Of a stretch of 64,000 bases of DNA, positions 21,140 through 31,216 are shown in pieces; the stretch's first letter is position 1, and each line of letters begins with the position of its first letter. The position numbers and the translations under genes are program-made. The notes beneath the pieces are model-generated. The model was not told where the DNA came from. It was given only the letters and a program-made list of their open reading frames with translations, and did not search any database. The stretch is from Prorocentrum cordatum (taxonomy: Eukaryota > Sar > Dinophyceae > Prorocentrales > Prorocentraceae): assembly GCA_963575745.1 (NCBI GenBank), contig CAUYUJ010012169.1, positions 214,001-278,000 of the forward strand, written 5' to 3'.

Positions 21140-22245
21140 AAGGAGCTCAACGTCGGCGTCCACTCGTGAAGCAGGCAGCGGGACGAGTAGCACGTCGCTA
21201 AGCAGCACGACGGGGACCAGCAGCTCCACGCGGCGCACCACGACCGGGACCAGCAGTTTCCACGTCGACATCCACTCGTGAAACAAGCCGCGCGGCGAGC
21301 ACTGCGACGCCAAGCAGCTCGGTGGGGACCAGCGACCCCGCGTAGCGCACCGCGACCAGGATCGGCATCCCGACGTCGACGTCCATTCGTGAGACAAGCA
21401 ACGCGACGAGTGCCACGTCGCTTGGCACCACGACGGCGACCGGCAGCTCCACGTGTAGCGCCGCGACCGGGACCAGCAGCTCGACGCCGGCGTCCATGAG
21501 TGAGACAAGCAGCGCGGTGAGTACCACCGCACTGAGCACCACAACGGGGTTCCGCAGCTCCACGCGGGCCACCACGACCAGGACCAGCAGCTCGGCGTCG
21601 ACATCACTTCGTGAAACAAGAAGCCCGACGAAAACCACGTCGCTAAGCACCACGACCGGGACCAGCAGCTCCACGCGGGCCACCACGACCAGGACCAGCA
21701 GCTCGGTGTCGACACCCATTCGTGAGGCAAACAGCGCGTCGAGGACCACGACGCTACGCAGCACGACAGGAGCTCCACGCCGAGCACCACGACCGGGACC
21801 AGCACCTCGACGTCAACGCCCACTCGTGCAACAGGCAATGGGACGAGCGCCACGTCTCTAGGCAGCACGACGAGGACCAGCAGCTCCACGCGGAGCACCA
21901 CGACCGAGACCAGCAGCTCCACGTCGACATCCACTCGAGAGGCAAGCAGTGCGACGAGTACCACGCCGCTAAGCAGCACGACGTGGACTAGCGGCTCCAC
22001 GCGGAGCACCACGACCTGGATCAGCAGCCCGACGTCGACAACCTTTCGAGAGAGAAGCACTGTGACAAGCACCACGTCGCTAGGCAGCACGACGGGGACC
22101 AGCAGCTCCACGCGGAGCGGCACGCCTGGGACCAGCAGCTCGGCGTGGACATCCAGTCATGAGACAAGAAGCGCGAATAATACCACGCCGTTAAGCACCA
22201 CGAGCGGGGCCAGCACCACGTCTCGTGGAGGCACTAAATCTACAC
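21140..22245 (+). repeat. 111-bp minisatellite, about ten units, frame-preserving
   Basis: CAGCTCCACG-type boxes recur near 21231, 21335, 21443, 21554, 21664, 21770, 21881, 21992 and 22103, most exactly 111 bp apart. Each unit carries GACCGGGACCAGCAGCTC, a GTCGACNTCCACTCGTGA box and ACCACGTCGCTAAGCA. Because 111 is 37 codons, a Ser/Thr-rich frame on the plus strand and a Val/Leu-rich frame on the minus strand (to 422 codons) stay open over many units. No signal peptide or known family is evident, and the open frames may simply follow from the period. Confidence 0.9.
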
Positions 22246-22524
22246 GTTGTGAACGCTTCTACACATACAATCAAGGCGCTGCGTTTAGCGCTCGGTGACC
22301 CTACACGTGCGATGGAGAAGGAGACAACATCCACATGTCCACCTGACGACTTGCGTCCTCGAGGCGCACGTCGGTCGGCTGCACGATCCTGCGGCAGTAC
22401 TTCAGCAAAGGCAGCAGGGCGCGCCGTGTTCCTAGCAGTCAAGACGTACCTTCTTGACCGAGGCCTTCGATTGAGCAATCCTGGCCATTTGTTGCAGGTA
22501 ATGCCTGTGGTGCTCCGTCCATGA
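22225..22524 (+). CDS. Short hypothetical ORF, 99 codons
   Basis: It begins inside the last degraded 111-bp unit and continues into unique sequence. Text such as HTIKALRLALGDPTRAMEKE and KTYLLDRGLRLSNPGHLLQV looks protein-like. TTGCAG|GTAATG near 22493-22504 resembles a splice boundary but nothing proves it. No family recognised; could be chance. Confidence 0.2.
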   Translation: MEALNLHVVNASTHTIKALRLALGDPTRAMEKETTSTCPPDDLRPRGARRSAARSCGSTSAKAAGRAVFLAVKTYLLDRGLRLSNPGHLLQVMPVVLRP

Positions 22525-23273
22525 GCTACATCCTTCCAGGGGGAACGCGCACTTGGGGTGACACTCGGGACCCCCCCGATTCGCCAGCATGAGCTCCCCT
22601 TGCCGACTTTGTCCAGCGGCACTTGCGACTGTTGCGATTCGGGACTTGGGCCCTCGACGTGGGGAGGCGTTGCTTCCCTGGGGCTGCTGCGTCCGAGGGG
22701 CCTTCCGTCTGTCCTCGCGCGGCCTCAAGGCTTCCCGCGCATGCCTCATGACCAACAGTGCCATCGCAGAAGGGTAATCGCAGCTTGTTTTTTGGACACC
22801 CGGAGGCCCTGAGGGCCGCAGGAAGGGGGAACAGGAGGCTGGATGAGTCGGCGGCAGGGGAGGAGGCAGGAGGAGGCAGGAGGCAGGGGTGGAGGCAGGA
22901 TGCATCGGCGTCACCCCAACACACCCCAACATACTTATACTATATGTGCGTCGCCCCCCCCACAGGGGCGACGCGCGCAACGAGAAATCTTATAGTATAT
23001 GTGTCGTGGCGGGCGCTTTCGGGCCACACCGCTCGGGAAACGATATACTACAAGATGGGTATACTATATGTTCGGGTCGGACGCGCGCCTTCAAGGAGGA
23101 CACATAGTATTAGTATGTCCGTGTGCGTCCCAATGCAGGGTGCAGGAGGCACCTAGAGGCAACTGGGTGCACCGGTGGGTGGTGGTGCACGCCTGGCATG
23201 GCCACGCCATCCTCACCACGGAACAACGCGGGCGAGCTGCTGTGGTAATCGGCCAGGCGCCGCACCGAACTGA
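22525..23273. other. Unique sequence with short AT-rich motifs
   Basis: TATACTATATGTGCGTCG, TATAGTATATGTGTCGTG and TATACTATATGTTCGG occur near 22936, 22992 and 23058, in direct and partly inverted form, inside GC-rich sequence. GGCAGGAGGAGGCAGG text is near 22853-22900. No gene is supported. Confidence 0.45.
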
Positions 23274-23834
23274 TCCTACTCCTCCTACTCCTCCTTTTCC
23301 TCCTCCTCCTCCTTCTCCTCCCCCTTTTCCTCCTCCTCCTCCTTTTCCGCCTCTTCCTCCTCCTCCTCCTCCTCCTCCTCCTCCTCATCCTTTTGCTCCT
23401 CCTCCTCCTCCTCCTCTTCCTCCTCTTCCTCCTCCTCCTCCTCCTCCTCCTCCTCTCCTTTTTCTCTTTCCTCCCCCTTCTCCTCCTCCTCCTCCTCTCC
23501 TCCTCCTCCTCCTCCTCCTCCTTTTTGCTCCTCCTCCCTCATCTCCTCCTCCTTTTGCTCTCCTCCCCCCCTCCTCCCTCCTCCTCCTCCTCCTCCCCAC
23601 CTCCTCCTCCCTCTCCTCCTCTCCCCTTCTCTCCTCCCTCCCCTTCTCCTCCTCCTCCTCCTCTCCTCCTCCTCCTCCTCCTCCTCCTCCTCCTCCTCCT
23701 GCTCCTCCTCCTCCTTTTTCTCCTCATTCTCCTCCTCCCCCTTCTCGTTCCCCTCCTCCTCCTCCTCCTCCTCCTCCTCCTCCTCCTCCTCCTCCTCCTC
23801 CTTTTCCTCCTCCTCCTTCTTTTGCTCCGCCTCC
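23274..23834 (+). repeat. 560-bp polypyrimidine CTC/TTCC array
   Basis: Long imperfect TCC array with CCTTTT and CCCC interruptions. Poly-Glu, poly-Leu and poly-Pro frames here are repeat products. Confidence 0.97.
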
Positions 23835-24332
23835 GGCGCCGCAACGGCGCGGTCATCGTCATCGTCGCAGCGCGCCCGCTGACGGCGGGACCAGGCAAAC
23901 TCCAAGGAGAGGGCGCATCGGCGTGATCCCTCCGCGCTGACATGCTGCAGCCAGCCCAGCGCGCGTGAGGCAGGCCGAGGAGGGAGCAGGGAGGAGGGAG
24001 GAGGGAGGAGGGAGGAGGGAGGAGGCACACTGAGCCAACGCACTGGATCCCGCCTGCTCTGGCTGAACACGGCTCTCCCTCCCTGCCCATGCCCTTTCTC
24101 CATCCACTCGTGCCGGTCGGGCTCGGGCTCGGACAAACTCTCACCGCACCCCTGTGGCTGTCGCTGTCGCTGCTTCCCCTCTCAGCCTCGGCCTCACTCT
24201 CGGCAGTGTGGTGCCGGCCATGCCGTAGGCGAGGCCGCCGCTGCCTCACCACGCCTGGGTCGCCCCAGGCGTGCTGACTGCAGCCGCCGACTGGTGTGCC
24301 TTTTTTCCGCCAGGACTGCGAATGTCAAAGTC
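23835..24332. other. No recognised feature
   Basis: Contains a short GGAGGGA run at 23970-24025. Otherwise unique and without gene motifs. Confidence 0.4.
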
Positions 24333-24433
24333 TGATGACATTCGGCGTGTATCATGACATCCGGCGGGTATGCTGACATTCGGCGGATCTGATGGCATTC
24401 CGCAGGTATGATGGCTTTCGGCGGGTGTGATGA
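24333..24433 (+). repeat. ~20-bp minisatellite, about five units
   Basis: Units close to TGATGACATTCGGCGGGTA repeat from 24333 with small changes (ATCCGG, TTCCGC, TTTCGG). The unit ATGACATTCGG is clearest at 24335. Confidence 0.85.
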
Positions 24434-24719
24434 CTCCACGGTGTCCTGCGCTGCTTCCCCTCAGCTTTCTTCTTCCTTCTCGCGTAAGATGCAGCGCTCG
24501 AGGAAACAGCATGAGTGCGAGATTCATCCTCACCGAGAGCAGAGCAGCAGTCCCTGGACACGCTCAGGGAGCCGTTGTTTCCCCGATTCCGTCGCTGCGG
24601 CTCGGCGCGGGCAGCGCCGAGCGCCACGCTCTCGTAATTCTCCCGGGGCCGCGACGCCGAGGCCGACGACCGCTCGAAGAAGGAGAGCTGCGAGCAGGAC
24701 TGCCCTGCCGCCCCAGCGC
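24434..24719. other. No recognised feature
   Basis: Unique sequence between a minisatellite and a GGA array. Confidence 0.4.
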
Positions 24720-25052
24720 GGAGGAGGAGGAGGGGGAGGAGGAGGAGGAGGAGGAGGAGGAGGAGGAGGAGGAGGAGGAGAGGAGGAGGAGGAGGAGGAG
24801 GAGGAGGAGGAGGAGGCGAGAGGAGGAGGAGGAGGAGAGGGGAGGAGGGGAGGAGGAGGAGGGAGGAGGAGGAGGAGGAGGAGGAGGAGGAGGAGGAGGA
24901 GGAGAGGAGGAGGAGGAGTGGGGAAGGAGGAGGAGGAGGAGGAGGAGGAGGAGGAGGGAGGAGGAGGAGCAAAAGGAGGAGGAGGAGAAGGAGGAGGAGG
25001 AGGAGGAGGAGGAGGAGGAGGAGGAGGGAGGACGAGGAGGAGGAGGAGGAGG
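24720..25052 (+). repeat. GGA trinucleotide array
   Basis: Homopurine array with GGGA slips and one GAGCAAAAGG interruption near 24968. Confidence 0.96.
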
Positions 25053-25197
25053 CTAACCTACAGTGGAGGGGAGGTGGGGAATGGTGGGCGGGTGCTGGCC
25101 TCTTCAACCCCCTCCGGCGGACCGCGGGCGCGCAGCGTCGGGCGCAACAGACCTGCGGTCTAATTACTGCGTGCGCAGCGCAGCAGGAGGAGGCTAC

Positions 25198-25286
25198 CCT
25201 CCTCCTCCTCCTCGCCTCTCTCCTCCTCCTCGCCTCTCTCCTCCTCCTTCTCCTCGTCCTCCTCCTCATCCTCCTCCTCCTCCTCG
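25198..25286 (+). repeat. CTC array
   Basis: CTC units with two CTCGCCTCTCTC blocks. It is complementary in sense to the GGA array 150 bp upstream, so the two could pair. Confidence 0.85.
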
Positions 25287-25880
25287 AGCTCGTGTATGCA
25301 CGTGAGGTGTCATTCTCGTGATTGTATCTGCGGGTGTGGTGGATCGGACTCGATTTCTCACTACTTCCTCTGTCCTCGTCTCCGTCACCACGTCGCCTTG
25401 TACTGGGTGCGGCTCGTCTTCCTCTCTGACCCCCTTCTTTGGCTGGGCCTCGGACGTCCTTCGGACTACGGTTGAGAAAAATGTGAGATCTCGAGAGTCC
25501 AGGCTGTTGAGGCCACTGTCGTTGCCTTTCACATGTAGTACCACAAGAGCAAAGACAAGACCCCCCCCACACTTCCATCACACACATATACTACAGCAAC
25601 ACGGGTTGCCGCTGCGGCCAGGCTTGCCATGCAGGCCTAATTGACGCGGGACTCGTCCCCGGGGTACGTTCGTTCCTCACGTTGCCGTGTTATCTTGTCG
25701 TCCCCGTCCGTCGATTTCCCTCCTCCCTGGGGAAGCCCCCCCTTTGGGCTGTGACTTGGCCCTCGTTTACAGCCCCCGGCCCAATCCCTCAGCGATGCTC
25801 TGCTGCCGGGGAAGCGGGGACGGGGCGGGGGCGAGGACCGCAGTCCTTCGGAGAACTGAATGTCCGCAGCTCCAAGCCCG
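25287..25880. other. No recognised feature
   Basis: Moderate-GC unique sequence. No gene is supported. Confidence 0.4.
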
Positions 25881-26037
25881 AAGGAGGAGCAGGAGGAGGA
25901 GGAGGAGGAGGAGGAGGAGGAGGAGGAGGAGGAGGAGGAGGAGGGACGAGAGGAGGAGGAGGAGGAGGAGGAAAGGAGGAAAAGAGGAGAAGAGGAGGAG
26001 GAGGAGGACGAGGAGGAGAAGAGGAGAATGAGGAGGC
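25881..26037 (+). repeat. GGA array
   Basis: GGA units, with GAAAAGAGG interruptions towards the right end. Confidence 0.94.
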
Positions 26038-26169
26038 GGGCCACGTGCAGGGCTTGGCGCCTGCCCGGCACAGTGCCATCGGAGGCTGGTTGGGGGGGCG
26101 AGGCCGAGGTGAAACGGAGGCCCCCAAGTGGGAGAGCGGTTTTGTTCGATCAGTGTCGCGCGTGGCGTC

Positions 26170-26229
26170 CCGATTGTTGTCCTGATAATTGTCCCGATGG
26201 TTGTCCCGATGAGTGTACCGCGGTTGTCC
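26170..26229 (+). repeat. 12-bp minisatellite, five units
   Basis: Units CCGATTGTTGTC, CTGATAATTGTC, CCGATGGTTGTC, CCGATGAGTGTA and CCGCGGTTGTCC follow each other without gaps. Confidence 0.85.
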
Positions 26230-27126
26230 CATGCTTTTCGTATTGTTTGCGAGTGCTCATCGTTGGGCATCATGCCCCGCCTACCAACTTCTTGATCGCC
26301 CGAAGGTTGCTCTATCAGTCATTGTGCTGTTGTAAGGCCAGTGTGCACGATCAACGTGTGTGGAAGAATGGGTCGGGGGAGAAAGAGAAAGAGAAAGAGA
26401 AGGAGGAGGCTGACAGGAGCCCTTGCCTCAAGTGTCGCAGATTGCCAAGTGCCCTGTCGAGCAAACAGGTCGCAGTAAACGACGCAAGACTGAGAGTTGC
26501 GAATGCCGCGTGCGCCTCTGAGACCCTGAGAAAGGCAAACGAAGTCGATGGTGGCCCCCTTGCTCAGTCTGCTCCCATGCTCTTTGAGGGCGTCAGGCCT
26601 CTCCCCGTCCGTTGCCCGCTGCGCAACATCAAACCAGTAAAGCAGACGAGCCGCCCACCCAAAAGCAGATCAACCGACCCTACGGAATTGCACCGAAAGC
26701 GCTTCCCCGTCGAAGCTGCCCAGATAAGGCTAGGCAGCCCGCTACTCGGGCCCTTTGCACCCTGGGCCCCCTTTTCCCCCGGACGTGTGAGGGGGCATCG
26801 GGGGGGGTCGCTGTCGACGGATGGAGAGGAGGAGGGAGGGATGGGCTGGGAGGGGAAGCAGGGAGGGGAGGAGGGAGGTAGGTTCGGCCCGCTACAGAAC
26901 CCAGCGGGCCGCGTCGTGCTCGCGGCAGAACATCTCCAAAACATCCACAAGGCATCTCCGGAACACGTCCGTACCGAAAGAAACGTCTCCAAACATCTTG
27001 GGGACATCTCCGAAACAGCGCCGGGCGGGCCCGTTGCACCACCGAGCGAGGACAAAAGGAAAGAAAAAAAGAGAAAGGCAAACAGCACATCTCTGGGCCT
27101 TAGTGGGCCCTTGAAACGACAGGGCC
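26230..27126. other. No supported gene
   Basis: A GAAAGAGAAAGAGAAAG run lies near 26380. Several ACATCTCC / CATCTTGG words recur at 26930-27020. The long plus-strand frame through here begins in the GGA array and has no recognised motif. Confidence 0.4.
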
Positions 27127-27290
27127 GTTTTTTTACCGGTTCCGTTTTGCCGTTTTTTTGCCGCTTCCGACGCCGTTTTTTTACCGGTTCCGTCGCCGTT
27201 TTTTGACCGGTTCCAGCTCCGGCTCCAATCCTGGAGCCGTTTTTGTTGCCGTTTCCGGTCGCCGTTTTTTTGCCGTTTCCTTTTTCAAGG
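27127..27290 (+). repeat. GCCGTTTTTTTACCGGTTCC-type repeats
   Basis: T-runs alternate with CCGGTTCCG and GCCGTTTCC boxes. A hairpin-like GGCTCCAATCCTGGAGCC is near 27222. The order CCGGTTCCGTCGCCGT, GGCTCCGGCTCC-type, CCNGGAGC is repeated at 48100-48150. Confidence 0.8.
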
Positions 27291-27535
27291 GACATTTTTT
27301 ATGGAAACGGTGAAACAACGGCCCTGCCGTTTCCGGGGCTCTGGGCCATCTCTGCTGCGCCGAGGCCGGTGCGGACACGTCGACCGAAGCCGCGGGCGCG
27401 AGAGAGCCCGATGCCGTGCGCGGAGCGAGCCTCCGGGCGGGGGTTGTCGCGTGGTGCGCCCAGACGTCGGGCAGGACTCCCTTGGGCTGGTTTGGAGGCG
27501 GTCGCTTCGATTATCGAAGCCATCTTTACGAGAAT

Positions 27536-27690
27536 TGGGAACTTCTTTACGAGACTCGATTATCGATTATCGATTATCGATTACCGTTTCGATTATCGAT
27601 TTTCGATTATCGATGATCGTTTCGATTATCGATTATCGTTGCCGGAGCCGTCTTGGGAATTTCTTTACGAGAATTGGGCGTCTTGTGGGT
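27536..27690 (+). repeat. GATTATC heptamer array with flanking direct repeats
   Basis: Seven-base TCGATTA units run from about 27557 to 27636. Flanking them, TTTACGAGAATTGGG occurs on both sides (near 27527 and 27664), so the block looks like a local duplication. Confidence 0.85.
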
Positions 27691-27812
27691 CCTGTCGGGT
27701 GGCCGGTGGGACGGGCCGAAGCCCCAGGGAGAGTTCTGTTGAACAAGAACCATGGCCATCCCGTCTAGCATCCAGCACGCCCCTGGCACCCCTGTGGCAA
27801 GACCACAGGGGG

Positions 27813-27930
27813 CGGCCTTCGGCCCATCCCGCCACCGTGCCTGGGTTGTGGGCTAGAGGCCTCTGGGATGTTTGTTTGGATCTCGTGGGAGGCCTCTCGG
27901 GGGCCTCTTGGAGGCAGTTTTGAGTTTGAG
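27813..27930 (+). repeat. Dispersed repeat G, copy 1
   Basis: GGCCTTCGGCCCATCCCGCC, then ACCGTGCCTGGGTTG, then GGGATGTTT and GGGGCCTCTTGG text. The same order appears at 58151-58290. Confidence 0.65.
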
Positions 27931-28260
27931 TCCTCTTGAGGACCGTTTGGAGGCCTCGGGGGGCCTCTTTCGGGGCCTTGTGGGGGCTTCGTAGGGCCTC
28001 GAGGGGACATCTTGGGATCTCTTGGGGGCCTCTTGGGGCCTCCCTGGGGGCCTCTTGGGGCGGAAGGCTCGAATTGTCGGTTCGTGTTCCCCCTCTTGGG
28101 CTCCTCTTGGGGCCGTCGTGGGGCCCTCTTGGGCGATGTTGAGCGCCTCTTGGATTGTTTTGGGGCCCTCTTTGACCGTCTTGGGGCCCTCTTGTGGGCC
28201 TCTTGGGCCATCTTTGGGCGGTCTTGGGGGTTTCTGGGGCCATCTTGGAGCGTCGGAAGC
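27885..28260 (+). repeat. Degenerate GGGGCCTCTTGG repeat, largest block
   Basis: Dozens of TTGGGGGCCTCT variants. Complementary-strand frames read Gly/Pro/Arg/Gln-rich text, which is compositional. A smaller block follows at 28318-28420. Confidence 0.7.
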
Positions 28261-28519
28261 CTGAAATGGAGAAAAGCGAAAACCATAGAAAAACAAGATA
28301 ATCAATATAATTTGTGCCTGTCTGGGTCCTCTTGGGGGTACTTTTCGAGCGCTCTTGGGGCTTCTTTGGGGCCTCTTGAGCCGTCTTGGGCCATCTTGGG
28401 CGTCTTGGAGCGCTCTAACAGGAAGACCCAAACACGACAAGGAGGACCCAAACACGACAAGGAAAGACACATTCACAAGAAGACAGAGACACATTCAAGA
28501 CAACCGCCAACCGCCGAAA

Positions 28520-28800
28520 GTGGGAGGCGATCCGCTTTCGCCTCCCGCTTTCGCCTCCCGCTTTCGCCTCCCACTGTCGCCTCCCGCTTTCGCCTCCCGC
28601 TTTTCGCCTCCCGGAATTCGCCTCCCGTTTTCGTTTCCCGCTTTCGCCTCCCGCTTTCGCCCTCCGCTTTCCTGCTCCCCCCCACTTTCCCTTGCCGCTT
28701 CCGCCTCCCGCTTTCGCCTCCCTTTTTCGCCTCGCGCTTCCGCCTCTTGCTTTCGCCTCCCGCGTTCGCCCCCCGATTTCGCCCCCTGCGTTCGCTTCTG
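28520..28800 (+). repeat. 13-bp minisatellite
   Basis: Units of TCGCCTCCCGCTT repeat about twenty times with substitutions. Thirteen is not a multiple of three, so this is unlikely to be selected as protein. Confidence 0.93.
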
Positions 28801-29214
28801 GAGGCGTCGGGTCGAACGCTCCTGCTTACATCGCCCACTATCTCACTTGTCCTCGCCTCTCTCACTTGCTCGCCCTCCCTCGCGCTGTCATTCCTGGTGA
28901 TCCAATCACTCGTCTGGGGCTCGGCCCCTCTTCTGCGTAGCGTGCAGCCAGAGCGCATGATGCTCTCGATCTTCTTCGTGCTAACGCGTCGTGTGTGCTC
29001 GCTTCCCAGGTTTTTCAGAAATTTAGGCCTGAACTGCACCAGGCTCCGTCTCTTCATGGCATCTGCCGTGCCACTCGAGTGCGGCATGCCGCGCTTGTGG
29101 CTATCGACGGCCAATCCTCTGGGCGAGCAGCTGCCTGTTCGAGGAGGGCTGCCGCCCCCACCTCCCCTATGACTTCATCGACCCCAACTGAACTCGCCCG
29201 CCTCTGGGTCGCGC
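28800..29214 (+). pseudogene. LINE reverse transcriptase C-terminal relic
   Basis: The frame from about 28800 contains APAYIAHYLTCPRLSHLLA (28815-28871). This matches the His-Tyr-x3-Cys-Pro end of the zinc knuckle in LINE polymerases, including the one at 1-1905 (HYFDCP). A TAG interrupts at 28938-28940, after which the same frame continues (ALDLLRANASCVLASQVFQK). RT core motifs are missing; the sequence upstream is a 13-bp minisatellite. The relic runs straight into a CTC array at 29216. Confidence 0.6.
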
Positions 29215-29215
29215 G

Positions 29216-29306
29216 CTCCTCCTCCTCCTGCTCCTCCTCCTCCTCCTCCTCCTCCTCCTCCTCCTCCTCCTCCTCCTCCTCCTCCTCCTCCTCCTCCTCC
29301 TCCTCT
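29216..29306 (+). repeat. CTC array between LINE tail and retrocopy
   Basis: Clean TCC array. The left side abuts the LINE C-terminal relic and the right side abuts a spliced-leader-like sequence. Confidence 0.95.
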
Positions 29307-29326
29307 TCCGTAGCCACTGGCTTCAG
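29307..29326 (+). other. Possible degraded spliced-leader relic
   Basis: TCCGTAGCCACTGGCTTCAG aligns to the dinoflagellate spliced leader with ten matches at the 5' end, a 2-bp gap and three mismatches. It directly follows a CTC array and lies 70 bp before an ATG. A ten-base match alone is expected by chance about once per several windows of this size, so the case rests on context. Confidence 0.4.
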
Positions 29327-29396
29327 CCGTTCCCCTCGGATATCCCCCGAGGTGCGCAGGCGCGAGTGGGAGCGGCGCGCCTGCGCGGGTCGTGTC

Positions 29397-30631
29397 ATGG
29401 CAACGCCTCGCGGCCCCAGCGGCAACCGACGGCGCCGGCGACGCGGAGCCTGTCTCGCTTCGCTGGCGCTGGGCACGTGGAGGCGCTCAGCGTCTGGCAA
29501 GGGTCGCCCGCAGCCAAGGCCTTCGACGATCAGGCAGGCCATCGTCGGCACCGTGGAAGTCCATCCTGGACGGCGAGGTGAGGGACAAGGTGCCCTCGCC
29601 TCCTCCAGGCAACCGGGAGCACCAGGAGGTGGACAAGCTGAAGATGAGCACGCGCTGGTCGCGCTGGACAAGGACAGCGAGGCCTCGCTCGCGCCCGCGG
29701 TCCCCGAGGATGGAGGCATCGACATCGGCGTCGGCTGCCTCGACTCCAGGGACCCGCTCGGGACCGCCATCATCATGGGTGGGAGCCTGGCCTAAGAGTG
29801 GCGCGGCCGCGACGGGGCTCCCGAAGGAGAAGAAGAACAAGAAGGGCAAGAAGGAGAGGAAACGCAGGAGGGAGCATCGCTCACGGTCGCCCTCGGCCAA
29901 GGAGGTGGACCGAAGGAGCGGGGCACGTTTCCTGAGGTCGGCGGCGTCACGCTGGAGTGCTACGGGCTGGCCGACAACGACGCTCTGGAGTACCGCGAGG
30001 ACAGCGACACGTCGGACGACGAGCTGCAGGATTGGTACGACAGCAGGCAGGTGGTGGAGGACAGGTTCATGAAGCTGGCGGAGACTCCGCCTTGCTCGTC
30101 CCTCGGCGTCCTGAGGGAGAACGCGGAGGTCTTCAACAAGGAGCAGCAGGTGGTTGCGGCCAGGCGGCTCGCCACGGACGTGGTGGTCGGCACGGTCGTC
30201 GCCAAGAGAGATCGTCATAGCGCTCGCGGGCGCCAGAGCCAGCGGAATGACGATCTCTCGGTTGTCAAGAAGGGTGAGGAGGAAGCGGGCCCGTTGGACG
30301 ACATCAAGGTGAAGAGGGCCATGACGATCTTGAGAGAGCTCCTCGGGACGCTGGCGCAGGCAGAGGCTGGCCATTTTTGCCGTCGACGACGACTTCAGCC
30401 AGGAGATGTTCCACTTGGCCGCGAAGTGGGTCGAGATCTGCCAGCGGCTCGGTGTGGGCTCCGCCGCGGAGTCCAGCCTGGAGCACATGGGCTTCGGAGG
30501 GCTGAAGCCTTCTGCATCTGAATGTGCACGTGCAGCGCATGCGGAGGCAGAAGGTGGATAACTACGGCCTCCTGTACTTGCTGAAGGCTTGCTGGGAGCA
30601 GTCGAATGGTGAGGTCAACGGTGACCCATAA
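29397..30631 (+). pseudogene. Broken protein gene, probable processed retrocopy, function unknown
   Basis: ATG at 29397 opens a frame with a basic N-terminus and an acidic stretch (LDKDSEASLAPAVPEDGG). A TAA falls at 29793-29795 in the same frame. The frame then runs on through LADNDALEYREDSDTSDDEL, DSRQVVEDRFMKLAETPP and AMTILRELLGTLAQAEAG to about 30368. The sense moves to the next frame (FAVDDDFSQEMFHLAAKWVE) and, near 30518, to the third (NYGLLYLLKACWEQSNGEVN), ending at TAA 30629-30631. A lysine/arginine/serine-rich alternative frame near 29822-29900 (KKNKKGKKERKRRREHRSRS) may be the true reading there. No intron-like gaps, three frames and a 5' SL-like sequence fit a decayed cDNA insertion. 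Family not recognised. Confidence 0.55.
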
Positions 30632-30710
30632 CATGGTTCGACCCCGTGGGCCCCCCCCCAAAAAAACTTGAATGTGTACGTGAAGTGCATTGGGAACCAG
30701 GAGGGGAGTT
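30519..30710 (+). repeat. Short duplication at the 3' end of the retrocopy
   Basis: CTGAATGTGCACGTGCAGCG at 30518 is echoed by TTGAATGTGTACGTGAAGTG near 30668, just after a run of C and seven A. The second copy may be a remnant of another retrocopy or a local duplication. Confidence 0.5.
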
Positions 30711-31045
30711 GACGAAGGCGGCTGCCGCTCTCGGCAAGTCTCGAAGGCCTAATGTTGGCCTGGAGGGACGCCTCCCCCGTTGGGTCCGAGGGGGTTCCGG
30801 GGGGGGGGCCTCGTGGGCTCCTCGGCTTTCGGTTTTCGGGCCTGTGGGCCCCGTTTTGGGGGCCGGCCTTCGGGCTGGTCTGCGGCCCTTTGGGGCCTCG
30901 CCCCCCCCCCCCCCCCCTTCGGGAACCTGGCGATGGTATCCTTCTGGGTCGGGGCGGCCGCGGCCTCACGTCGCGGCGGCGCGTGCGGATCTCTGCGGAG
31001 AGGGGGGGGTCATCATCCAAGTAGTCAGAACAGTCAAAATTGCGT
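30711..31045. other. No recognised feature
   Basis: G- and C-runs (30798-30808, 30901-30917) in GC-rich sequence. No gene. Confidence 0.4.
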
Positions 31046-31216
31046 CTTCCTCCTCCTCCTCCTCCTCCTCCTCCTCCTCCTCCTCCTCCTCCTCCTCCTC
31101 CTGCTCCTCCTCCTCATCCTCATCCTCATCCTCATCCTCATCCTCATCCTCATCCTCATCCTCATCCTCCTCCTGCTCCTCCACATCATCCTCCTGCTCC
31201 TCCACATCCTTATCCT
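31046..31216 (+). repeat. CTC then CTCATC array
   Basis: The TCC array changes to a CTCATC hexamer array near 31112, then to CTCCTGCTCCTCCACATC units. Confidence 0.95.

Noticed and set aside
21140-22123. 422-codon minus-strand Val/Leu-rich membrane protein
   Set aside because: The hydrophobic text is the reverse reading of a 111-bp minisatellite; no supporting start, signal or homolog was seen.
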